DNA of 7,246 bases, taken from positions 1 to 7,246 of the forward strand of contig CAMOVV010000055.1 in NCBI GenBank assembly GCA_946627685.1, read 5' to 3'. The stretch is from an uncultured Bacteroidales bacterium (GTDB lineage Bacteria; Bacteroidota; Bacteroidia; Bacteroidales; UBA932). The notes beneath the pieces were generated by a model. The model was not told where the DNA came from, did no database searches, and worked only from the letters and a program-made list of their open reading frames with translations. Positions 1 to 6,217 of the stretch are shown in pieces; position 1 is the stretch's first letter, and each line of letters begins with the position of its first letter. The position numbers were made by a program, and so were the translations under genes.

Positions 1-168
1 CAGAATGACAGGGGGGGCGGGAGATTCTTCGCTCTCGCTCAGAATGACAGGGGGGGCGGGAGATTCTTCGCTCTCGCTCAGAATGACAGGGGGGGCGGGA
101 GATTCTTCGCTCTCGCTCAGAATGACAGGGGGGCCGGGAGATTCTTCGCTGCCGCTCAGAATGACAGG
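1..168. repeat. 39-bp tandem repeat array inside murB
   Basis: Four full 39-bp units start at 1, 40, 79 and 118, followed by a 12-bp partial unit at 157-168. Units 1-3 are identical. Unit 4, the one at the array edge, differs at three positions (one in the G tract, two near the end). Each unit contains a G tract (7 bases in units 1-3, 6 in unit 4) and the core ATTCTTCGCTCTCGCTCAG, which continues as AATGACA in the next unit. The core is only weakly palindromic: ATTCT and AGAAT arms of 5 bp with a 12-base loop across the unit junction. It resembles the dispersed GTCATTCTGAGCG...GAAGAATC repeats found in many genomes, recalled from memory and not searched. The array reaches position 1 at a unit boundary, so its true copy number is unknown. 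It lies entirely within the murB reading frame. Confidence 0.97.
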
Positions 169-396
169 TTCTATGAAATGAATGCGGGAGTGCAGGATAG
201 TGCCGGGGAAGTCTTTGGTAAAGAGAAGGTTGCTGCCTCCGCCGATATGGAAAAGAGGCTCCCCGGAAGGATGCGAGGCAAGGTAGGCGCGAAGCTCCTG
301 CTCGGAGCCATACTCCACAAGGCGCCCGCAACGCACCCTCATCCCGAAAGTATTCCGGGAAGTCAGGTCAGCGCCGGGTATCACCTTCAAAGCCAT
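1..396 (-). CDS. murB: UDP-N-acetylmuramate dehydrogenase MurB, N-terminal part, carrying in-frame 13-residue repeats
   Basis: MurB is the cytoplasmic flavoenzyme that reduces UDP-GlcNAc-enolpyruvate to UDP-MurNAc with NADPH, in peptidoglycan precursor synthesis. The 132 visible codons start at an ATG (394-396) two bases after the metG stop. Residues 14-18 (RNTFG) match the MurB N-terminal RHNTFG-type motif. Residues 52-59 (GGGSNLLF) are the FAD-binding loop, and 65-72 (GTILHSRI) match the following strand. After residue 77 the protein enters the repeat: VIL, then SGSEESPGPPVIL, then three copies of SESEESPAPPVIL to the window edge, with no stop. In other MurB proteins this point is a variable hairpin just before a VGAG strand, so a tolerated insertion is plausible. 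The rest of the FAD domain, the substrate domain and the catalytic residues are outside the window. Whether the frame returns to MurB sequence after the array cannot be seen, so a disrupted gene remains possible. Probably translationally coupled to metG. Confidence 0.9.
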   Translation of the reverse strand, partial: MALKVIPGADLTSRNTFGMRVRCGRLVEYGSEQELRAYLASHPSGEPLFHIGGGSNLLFTKDFPGTILHSRIHFIEPVILSGSEESPGPPVILSESEESPAPPVILSESEESPAPPVILSESEESPAPPVIL

Positions 397-398
397 AC

Positions 399-2588
399 CT
401 ACCCCACTACAGCTCCGTTGCTGACAGCCTCCTGAGGCGTCACAAACCTCATGGAGCCGTCTCCCTGCTTAGCCATCAAAATCATCCCCTTCGACTCAAT
501 CCCCTTGATGGTACGGGGTTTAAGATTGGCAAGGATACAAATCTGCTTCCCCACCATATCCTCGGGAGAATAATACTCAGCGATTCCCGAAACAATCACC
601 CTGCGGTCGATGCCAGTATCAATGGTCAGTTTCAGGAGCTTGTCGGTCTTGGGCACCTTCACGGCCTCAAGGACGGTAGCGGTGCGGATATCCATACGGC
701 CGAAATCCTCAAAGGTAACCTCCTCTTTCTGAGGCTCAACCTCCTTTGCAGCGGCAGCCTTCGCGGCGGCCTCGTTGGCAGCCTTCGTGGCTTGCAGCTT
801 CGCCACCTGGGCATCCACCACGCTATCCTCTATCTTGCTGAACAGCAGCTCCGCCTCCCCGAGCTCATGGCCCGCAGGAAGGAGGGTCCCGGAGCCAAGG
901 TCATCCCACTTGAGGACAAGGGAATACAGGGAGTCACGATGCTCGCCGAAGGACTCCGTGTGACGGGCGGGGCCGAAGACCTCTGGATAGCAGTTCCCGG
1001 TGGCTCCGAAGCCTTTTTCGTCTCCGCGGCGGAAATCCCTGCCCGCCTTGATGTCAACGCGGAGGATGTTCCTCAGCTTCTCCGCGGAGAACGGGAGGAA
1101 CGGCTCGAAGGCGATGGCAAGGTCGGCGCAAATCTGGAGGCAGGTGTGCAGGATGGAGGCCGCCCTGTCGAGGTCGGTCTTGGCGACCGCCCAGGGCTCG
1201 GCGTCGGAAATGTATTTGTTGCCGATGCGGGCAATGTTCATGGCCTCCTTGAGGGCCTCGCGGAAATGGAAGGTCTCAAGGTATTTTTCGAGATTCGCCT
1301 TGCACACAGGTATCTGCGCAAGGGTCTCCCTGTCGATGGCTTCGGGCTTGAGGTCTTCGGGAACCTTCCCGCCGAACCATTTCTGGGTAAGGACTACGGC
1401 ACGGTTCACGAAATTGCCGAATATAGCCACAAGCTCGGAGTTGTTCCTCTGCTGGAAGTCCTTCCATGTGAAGTCGTTATCCTTGGTCTCGGGGGCGTTG
1501 GCGCAAAGCACGTACCTCAGCACGTCCTCCTGGCCGGGGAAGTCCCGGAGATAGTCCTGCAGCCACACGGCCCAGTTGCGGGAGGTGGAAATTTTGTCCC
1601 CTTCGAGGTTCAGGAACTCGTTGGCCGGCACGTTGTCGGGAAGGACATAATCCCCGTGGGCTTTCAGCATTGAAGGGAAGACGATGCAGTGGAACACGAT
1701 ATTGTCTTTGCCGATGAAATGCACGAGACGGGTGTCGGGGCTCTTCCACCATTTCTCCCAGGAATCAGGAAGGAGTTCTTTCGAGTTGGATATATACCCG
1801 ATGGGGGCGTCGAACCAGACGTAGAGGACCTTGCCTTCGGCTCCTTCGACGGGAACGGGGATGCCCCAGTCGAGGTCACGGCTTACGGCGCGGGGCTGCA
1901 GATGGCCGTCCAGCCAGGATTTGCACTGGCCGTAAACATTTGTCTTCCACTCTTTATGGTTCTCAAGAATCCACTCGCGGAGCCAAGGCTCGTACTTGTC
2001 GAGGGGAAGGTACCAGTGCTTGGTCTTCACCTTGCGGGGAGCGCTGCCGCTGAGGGCCGAGCGGGGGTCTATGAGCTCCTCGGGGCTGAGCGTGGAGCCG
2101 CACTTCTCGCACTGGTCCCCGTAGGCGTCGGGGTTGCCGCATTTGGGGCAGGTACCCACGATATAACGGTCCGCGAGGAAGGTTTTAGCCTCGTCGTCAT
2201 AGAACTGCTCGCTCTCTTTGGTTATGAATTTCCCCTCGTCGTAGAGTTTCTTGAAGAACCCGGAGGCCACATCGTGGTGCACCTCGGAGGTGGTTCTCGA
2301 ATAGATGTCGAAATTGATTCCGAGGCCCGAGAAAGAGTCCTTGATAATTTTGTTGTACTTGTCCACGATGTCCTGGGGGGACACTCCCTGGGCGCGGGCC
2401 TTTATGGTGATGGGCACGCCGTGCTCGTCGCTTCCGCAGACATACAGCACCTCTTTTCCCCTCATCCTCAGATATCTGACATAGATGTCGGCAGGCACGT
2501 ACACCCCGGCGAGGTGTCCGATATGCACCGGGCCGTTGGCGTAGGGAAGGGCGCAGGTTACGAGGGTTCTCTTGAAATTCTTTTCCAT
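399..2588 (-). CDS. metG: Methionine--tRNA ligase with C-terminal tRNA-binding domain
   Basis: A class I aminoacyl-tRNA synthetase that charges tRNA-Met with methionine in the cytoplasm (729 aa from the chosen start). The nucleotide-binding HIGH motif is at residues 22-25, within [14 protein letters not shown]. Four cysteines at 147, 150, 160 and 163 form a CxxC...CxxC zinc knuckle. [10 protein letters not shown] follows near 258-267. The KMSKS-type loop reads KISTS at 332-336, followed by NWAVW. A helical anticodon-binding domain spans roughly 360-510. After an Ala/Lys-rich linker (about 600-625), the last ~105 residues form an EMAP-II/Arc1p-like OB-fold tRNA-binding domain ([20 protein letters not shown], then VSGIAEYY, then [15 protein letters not shown]). 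About 45 residues near 512-558 interrupt the segment that in E. coli runs directly into the 'WDG...LLGH' region. The frame extends upstream to a TTG at 2597, but the ATG at 2588 is preferred because an AAGGA lies 9 bases before it. It lies 12 bases downstream of dnaG and 2 bases upstream of murB. Confidence 0.98.
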   Translation of the reverse strand: MEKNFKRTLVTCALPYANGPVHIGHLAGVYVPADIYVRYLRMRGKEVLYVCGSDEHGVPITIKARAQGVSPQDIVDKYNKIIKDSFSGLGINFDIYSRTTSEVHHDVASGFFKKLYDEGKFITKESEQFYDDEAKTFLADRYIVGTCPKCGNPDAYGDQCEKCGSTLSPEELIDPRSALSGSAPRKVKTKHWYLPLDKYEPWLREWILENHKEWKTNVYGQCKSWLDGHLQPRAVSRDLDWGIPVPVEGAEGKVLYVWFDAPIGYISNSKELLPDSWEKWWKSPDTRLVHFIGKDNIVFHCIVFPSMLKAHGDYVLPDNVPANEFLNLEGDKISTSRNWAVWLQDYLRDFPGQEDVLRYVLCANAPETKDNDFTWKDFQQRNNSELVAIFGNFVNRAVVLTQKWFGGKVPEDLKPEAIDRETLAQIPVCKANLEKYLETFHFREALKEAMNIARIGNKYISDAEPWAVAKTDLDRAASILHTCLQICADLAIAFEPFLPFSAEKLRNILRVDIKAGRDFRRGDEKGFGATGNCYPEVFGPARHTESFGEHRDSLYSLVLKWDDLGSGTLLPAGHELGEAELLFSKIEDSVVDAQVAKLQATKAANEAAAKAAAAKEVEPQKEEVTFEDFGRMDIRTATVLEAVKVPKTDKLLKLTIDTGIDRRVIVSGIAEYYSPEDMVGKQICILANLKPRTIKGIESKGMILMAKQGDGSMRFVTPQEAVSNGAVVG

Positions 2589-2597
2589 ATAGTTCAA

Positions 2598-2602
2598 TCC
2601 TT
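2598..2602 (-). promoter_or_regulatory. Shine-Dalgarno AAGGA that sets the metG start
   Basis: On the minus strand AAGGA overlaps the dnaG stop codon (2601-2603) and sits 9 bases before the ATG at 2588-2586. It directly abuts the alternative TTG at 2597-2595, which it therefore cannot serve. It is the clearest Shine-Dalgarno in the window. The starts of the DUF308 gene and the PHP gene have none, as is common in Bacteroidota. Confidence 0.6.
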
Positions 2603-4595
2603 ATTCTTTTTCTCTTCCAAGTTTGACTTTAATATTTTGCGAAGCGCGCTGGAGCGTCGTCATCTTCTTCATTATCTCTATTTGTTCCTCGGCCGAAGCG
2701 GATTCCAGCTCCCGGCTCAGACCGCCCAGCATGGACTCTATCCTCTTGCCCTGATAGACCAGGATGGCCCGGGGGACAAATTTCACGAGCCAGGACTCGA
2801 CGGACATCAGGGAATCTTTGAAATTCTTGACCGTCAGCTCGTAAGGAGAGGTGCAGAGCTGGGACGCCACAAAGGCGGCCTCCCTGTCGGGGCCGTCCAT
2901 GAGGGTCTTCACCATGGCCTCCTGGGAATATCCTTCGTAGTAGAGGTTCCCGTAGGCGTCGTACACCTTTTTGTAAACGGAGTTCGAGAAGGAAGACTCT
3001 CCGAGAGAGGCAGTTATGAAATCGAACACGGACTGCATTTCATCTTCCGAATCGCCCTGGTAAAACTCCGAGTCGCTCTCGAACTTCATCGGATACGTCC
3101 CGTAGGTGAGGATGAATCCAAGGAGGTCCCTCTCCGCCTTGCCGACCACCCTGTCATTCTCCATCTGCTCCAGAGAGGCGGCGGGAACCGGGCTGTCTTC
3201 CGCGGCCGCGGGAGCCTCGTCCTGAATCTCGGGAGGAAGGCCGGCTTCCACCCTGCGGCGAGCCCTCTCGGCCTCCTTCAATTCCTCTTCGCGGGCCTTT
3301 GCCATCGTCCTCTTGATACGGTCGAAAAGTATCTGGGTATCAATGCCGAAACGATTAGAACAAGCGGTCACGAAGGTGGATCTCTTCACGGCGTCGGGAA
3401 TGTCCGCGATGGTGTCGGCAATCTCGTTGATGGCGTCGGCCCGGCGGAGGGGGTCGTTGTCGGTGCCCTGAAGGAGGTAGCCGGACTTGAAGGTGATGAA
3501 ATCCTGCTCGTTTTCGGCGAGGAAGGCCCGGACCTCTTCCAGGGTGTGCTTGCGGGAATAGGAGTCGGGGTCGTCACCGTCCGGCAGCAGCACGATTCTC
3601 ACGTTCAGCCCCTGGCGGAGGCACATTCCGATTCCCCTCATGGCCGCATGGATGCCCGCCGAGTCCCCGTCATACATGATGGTGACATTCTGGGTAAACC
3701 TGCGAATCAGCCTTATCTGATTGTCGGTGAGGGCCGTGCCGCTGGAGGCCACGACGTTGGTGATGCCCAGCTGGTGCATGCTCAGCACGTCCAGGTACCC
3801 CTCCACCAGATAGCACTTGTCCGCCTTGGCAATCTCGTTCTTGGCAAACCATATCCCGTAGAGGGTCTGCTCTTTGTGGTATATGGGAGAGTCGCTGGAA
3901 TTGACGTACTTGGCCCCCTTGAAATCGGTCTTCAGGGTTCTTGCCCCGAAGCCTATCACCCTTCCGGACACGGAGTGAATCGGGAAGGTGACGCGGTCGA
4001 AGAACCTGTCCTTGACAGTACCGTCGTCATATTTCGAGCACAGGCCCGTCTCGACGAGGTATTCTTCCTTGTACCCTGCCTTGGCTGCGGCGTCCCGCAG
4101 GGCGACACGGCTCTGCGGAGCCCATCCGAGGCCATATTTTTCTATCGTGGCATCTTCCAGGCCGCGGGAGTGGAAATACTGGAGTCCAATCGCCTTTCCC
4201 TCTCTCTCTTGCAGGGATTTGACGAAAAGGTCCTGGGCGAACTCCGTGACCAGCAGAAGGCTCTCGTTCTTCTGGCGGGCGGCGACCTCTTCGGCGGTCT
4301 CCTCCTTCTCCACCACCTCGATGTTGTACTTCCTGGCAAGGTATTTCAGGGCCTCGACGTATGAAAGGTGCTCATAATCCATCACAAACCCCACGGCGCT
4401 TCCTCCCTTGTGGCAGCCGAAGCAATAGTAGAAACCCTTCGAAGGATGTACGTGGAAGGACGGAGTCTTCTCATTGTGGAACGGGCAGCAGGCCACGAAA
4501 TCGGCCCCGCGCCGCTTCAGCGACACGAAGTCTCCGACCACCTCCTCTATCCGGGCGGTCTCGAGAATCCTGTTTACCGTATCCTGGGGTATCAT
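2601..4595 (-). CDS. dnaG: DNA primase DnaG
   Basis: The primase that lays down short RNA primers for Okazaki fragments and acts with the replicative helicase DnaB at the fork (664 aa, full length). The N-terminal CHC2 zinc ribbon is complete: C37-x2-H40-x17-C58-x2-C61, within CCPFHNEKTPSFHV and FYYCFGCHKGG. The catalytic core contains DRFFDRVTFPI (196-206) and the TOPRIM motifs LVEGYLDVLS (E265, D269) and YDGDSAG (308-314, with D309 and D311), followed by DDPDSY (341-346). A Pro/Ala/Glu-rich linker around 455-480 leads to a C-terminal helical region that should bind DnaB and is poorly conserved in general. The ATG at 4593-4595 follows the TAG stop of the DUF308 gene with no base between, which suggests translational coupling. 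The N-terminus MIPQDTVNRIL is typical of the family, which fixes the start. All key metal and zinc ligands are present. Confidence 0.98.
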   Translation of the reverse strand: MIPQDTVNRILETARIEEVVGDFVSLKRRGADFVACCPFHNEKTPSFHVHPSKGFYYCFGCHKGGSAVGFVMDYEHLSYVEALKYLARKYNIEVVEKEETAEEVAARQKNESLLLVTEFAQDLFVKSLQEREGKAIGLQYFHSRGLEDATIEKYGLGWAPQSRVALRDAAAKAGYKEEYLVETGLCSKYDDGTVKDRFFDRVTFPIHSVSGRVIGFGARTLKTDFKGAKYVNSSDSPIYHKEQTLYGIWFAKNEIAKADKCYLVEGYLDVLSMHQLGITNVVASSGTALTDNQIRLIRRFTQNVTIMYDGDSAGIHAAMRGIGMCLRQGLNVRIVLLPDGDDPDSYSRKHTLEEVRAFLAENEQDFITFKSGYLLQGTDNDPLRRADAINEIADTIADIPDAVKRSTFVTACSNRFGIDTQILFDRIKRTMAKAREEELKEAERARRRVEAGLPPEIQDEAPAAAEDSPVPAASLEQMENDRVVGKAERDLLGFILTYGTYPMKFESDSEFYQGDSEDEMQSVFDFITASLGESSFSNSVYKKVYDAYGNLYYEGYSQEAMVKTLMDGPDREAAFVASQLCTSPYELTVKNFKDSLMSVESWLVKFVPRAILVYQGKRIESMLGGLSRELESASAEEQIEIMKKMTTLQRASQNIKVKLGREKE

Positions 4596-5240
4596 CTAAA
4601 ACTCGTCGTCCTCGTCTTCAACAATCGTTGCATCAACCACTTCCGCCTCCTTGACAAACTCCGCGTCCTTTGCGTCGGCTATCCCCGAAGCATCCAGCTT
4701 CCTCTGCTGCTGGACCTTGGCGGCCTTGCCGATTCTCCACGTGGAGATAAGCTCCTGCATCCCATAGAAAATCAGGGCCACCCCCGCCAGAATGCTCATC
4801 ACCTTAATGGTGAAGGGATTGAATATCAGCAAAATTCCACCGGCTATGGCGCAGATGGACAATATCAGCGTAGTGAACCCTCCGCCGATGAGGGAAAGGG
4901 CTCCTATAAGGGCTATCAGCTGGAAGGCGCCGAAAATGATGAGGCAGCCTCCGAGGATATACACGATGAAACCTGCCACCTGGGTGGGGAAGAAAAACAG
5001 CAGAAGGCCGAGGACAAGGTCCACCACGGCGTTGGCGACCATGAAGGGAAGGTAGCCTGACTGCCTGTGGACAAGTCCGTAAACGAGGGAAACGAGCCCC
5101 GCCGCAATCAGGAAGGCGGCGACAATTTTCACGACCAACACGCTCGCGTCATTGGCGAGAATCATCACAAGACCGATGCCTATGGCCGAGCAGGCCCTGA
5201 GGATGCTGCTGAATTTGCTCTTGTATCCGAAGGTAATCAT
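4596..5240 (-). CDS. DUF308 / HdeD-like multi-pass membrane protein
   Basis: A small integral membrane protein of 214 aa with about six predicted transmembrane helices, near residues 12-29, 35-56, 66-84, 88-113, 117-141 and 145-166. The helices are rich in Gly, Ala, Ile, Leu and Val. Repeated GG-containing turns (YILGGCLIIFGAFQLIALI, then CAIAGGILLIFNPF, then AGVALIFYGMQELIS) give the internal-repeat look of the DUF308 ('short repeat membrane protein') family, which includes E. coli HdeD, linked to acid resistance. No catalytic residues are recognisable. A basic segment (WRIGKAAKVQQQRK) follows the last helix, and the tail from about 185 onward is strongly acidic, ending VEDEDDEF; it is probably cytoplasmic. 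The ATG at 5238-5240 follows a plausible Bacteroidota promoter and lacks a Shine-Dalgarno. It is the first gene of the minus-strand unit, directly abutting dnaG. The physiological role is unknown; the HdeD link is by family resemblance only. Confidence 0.85.
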   Translation of the reverse strand: MITFGYKSKFSSILRACSAIGIGLVMILANDASVLVVKIVAAFLIAAGLVSLVYGLVHRQSGYLPFMVANAVVDLVLGLLLFFFPTQVAGFIVYILGGCLIIFGAFQLIALIGALSLIGGGFTTLILSICAIAGGILLIFNPFTIKVMSILAGVALIFYGMQELISTWRIGKAAKVQQQRKLDASGIADAKDAEFVKEAEVVDATIVEDEDDEF

Positions 5241-5263
5241 GTATTCAACGAAGTATATAGATG

Positions 5264-5271
5264 CAAAATTA
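5264..5271 (-). promoter_or_regulatory. Probable promoter -7 element of the DUF308-dnaG-metG-murB unit
   Basis: On the minus strand the sequence reads TAATTTTG, an exact match to the Bacteroidota primary sigma factor -7 consensus TAnnTTTG. It ends 23 bases before the ATG at 5240, so transcription would start some 15-20 bases upstream of the gene. A TTTTG lies upstream, but the 25-base spacer is longer than the usual 19-21, so the -33 element is weak or uncertain. The surrounding 79-bp intergenic region is much richer in AT than the genes. Confidence 0.5.
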
Positions 5272-5283
5272 TTAAATTTTCAC

Positions 5284-5291
5284 TAATTTCG
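5284..5291 (+). promoter_or_regulatory. Possible -7 element for the PHP gene
   Basis: TAATTTCG matches 7 of 8 positions of the consensus TAnnTTTG and lies 28 bases before the ATG at 5320. No TTTG-like -33 element is seen at a suitable distance upstream, so this is only a candidate. It would place two divergent promoters back to back within the 79-bp gap 5241-5319, which holds nothing else recognisable. Confidence 0.25.
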
Positions 5292-5319
5292 CAGCACAAA
5301 ACCTACCAACGCATCCCTG

Positions 5320-6210
5320 ATGTTTTTTGACACCCACGTACACAGCCAGTTTTCTTTCGACGGGTCAAGGACTTCCGTTGAGAAAAGCGCCCGTCAGGCC
5401 ATCGTGAAAGGCCTCGGAGGAATCTGCATCACCGACCATGCCGACATTTACGTCCCGGCCGCGAAGGCGGACCACGGAGAAAGCCTCGACGAGGTCTTCG
5501 ACGTGCCCTCCCAGCAAGCCGAAATCGACAGGATAAACGCCGCCGTAGCCTCCGGAAAGGTGGAGAAAGGGGGCCTTCTGGAGGGGGTGACGAGGACGAC
5601 CTGGGCCCAGGTGAAAAAATTCCGCGTGTTCAAGGGCGTGGAAATCGGACTGAGCAGGGAGAAAAGGGACGACATCCGCAAGTTTCTCTCCACCAACGAA
5701 TTCGACCAGGTGATTGCCTCGGTCCACTACCTCGAAGAGACCGACCCCTACTGGGGAGAATACTACAAAGGGAAGAACTGGAAAGAGGCCTACGGCCGCT
5801 ACCTGGACACGATATGGTCGGAAATCAGATGGCTTGGAGGGGACTTCGACATCCTCGGCCACTTCGACTACATCGCCCGCTATGCCCCCTACCCCAAGCA
5901 GAGCATCTTCTACAGGGACTTCGCCGGGGAGATGGACGAGATTCTGAAATACCTCGCCCAGGAAGGCAAAGCCCTTGAAATCAACACGAAAACCTATCAG
6001 AAATACGGGCTTCGCACCCCGGAGCTGGACCGCGACATCCTCCTCAGGTACCGCGAACTGGGCGGAGAAATCATTTCACTCGGCTCCGACGCCCACACTC
6101 CGGAAAGGGTCGGGGACAAGTTCATGTACTACGCCCAGTACGTCAAGATGTTCGGCTTCCGCTGGCTCGCCCACTACGAAGGACGCCGCCTGCGTCAGGT
6201 GACGATTTAA
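5320..6210 (+). CDS. PHP-domain phosphoesterase, histidinol-phosphatase (HisJ/HisK-like) family
   Basis: A 296-aa protein of the polymerase and histidinol phosphatase (PHP) superfamily, metal-dependent phosphoesterases with a distorted TIM barrel. The metal-binding motifs are complete and in order: DTHVHS (H6, H8) with D14, TDHAD (D39, H40), GVEIG (E108), SVHYLE (H136), GHFDYIARY (H181, D183) and SDAH (D257, H259). Order, spacing and length fit the HisJ-type histidinol-phosphatase family, which removes phosphate from L-histidinol phosphate in histidine synthesis. No other his gene is present, and many Bacteroidota use a HisB-type enzyme for this step, so another phosphoester substrate is possible. 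The start is fixed because the first metal motif begins at residue 4. There is no Shine-Dalgarno and no signal peptide, so the protein should be cytoplasmic. It is transcribed divergently from the dnaG unit and ends 7 bases from the convergent DUF1015 gene; no terminator hairpin fits between them. The superfamily is sure, the exact substrate is not. Confidence 0.87.
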   Translation: MFFDTHVHSQFSFDGSRTSVEKSARQAIVKGLGGICITDHADIYVPAAKADHGESLDEVFDVPSQQAEIDRINAAVASGKVEKGGLLEGVTRTTWAQVKKFRVFKGVEIGLSREKRDDIRKFLSTNEFDQVIASVHYLEETDPYWGEYYKGKNWKEAYGRYLDTIWSEIRWLGGDFDILGHFDYIARYAPYPKQSIFYRDFAGEMDEILKYLAQEGKALEINTKTYQKYGLRTPELDRDILLRYRELGGEIISLGSDAHTPERVGDKFMYYAQYVKMFGFRWLAHYEGRRLRQVTI

Positions 6211-6217
6211 ACGGGTT

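Noticed and set aside
1..168. A CRISPR array or an intergenic repeat cluster.
   Set aside because: The units are contiguous with no unique spacers, so this is not CRISPR. It is not intergenic as far as can be seen, because the murB frame runs through it without a stop.
178..435. Plus-strand 85-codon open frame next to the repeat array.
   Set aside because: It is antisense to the start of murB and the end of metG. The minus-strand frame has clear MurB motifs, and the plus-strand translation has none.
2589..2597. TTG at 2597 as the metG start, adding three residues.
   Set aside because: The AAGGA Shine-Dalgarno directly abuts this TTG but is well spaced from the ATG at 2588, and the three extra codons carry no conserved residues.
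1689..4364. An 891-codon open frame on the plus strand, spanning the antisense of metG and dnaG (with similar frames at 792-1673 and 4368-5060).
   Set aside because: Its codons lie exactly opposite the codons of metG and dnaG, which share one frame. Stops there would need TTA, CTA or TCA codons in the sense genes, and these are rare in this GC-rich coding style. The translation shows no family motif, and the sense genes are unmistakable. It is a codon-usage shadow.
5067..5330. Plus-strand 87-codon open frame overlapping the start of the PHP gene.
   Set aside because: It is mostly antisense to the DUF308 membrane protein, runs through the AT-rich promoter region and has no family resemblance.
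5365..5862. Minus-strand 165-codon open frame (and smaller frames) over the PHP gene.
   Set aside because: It is antisense to a gene with all PHP metal motifs in place and has no recognisable features of its own.
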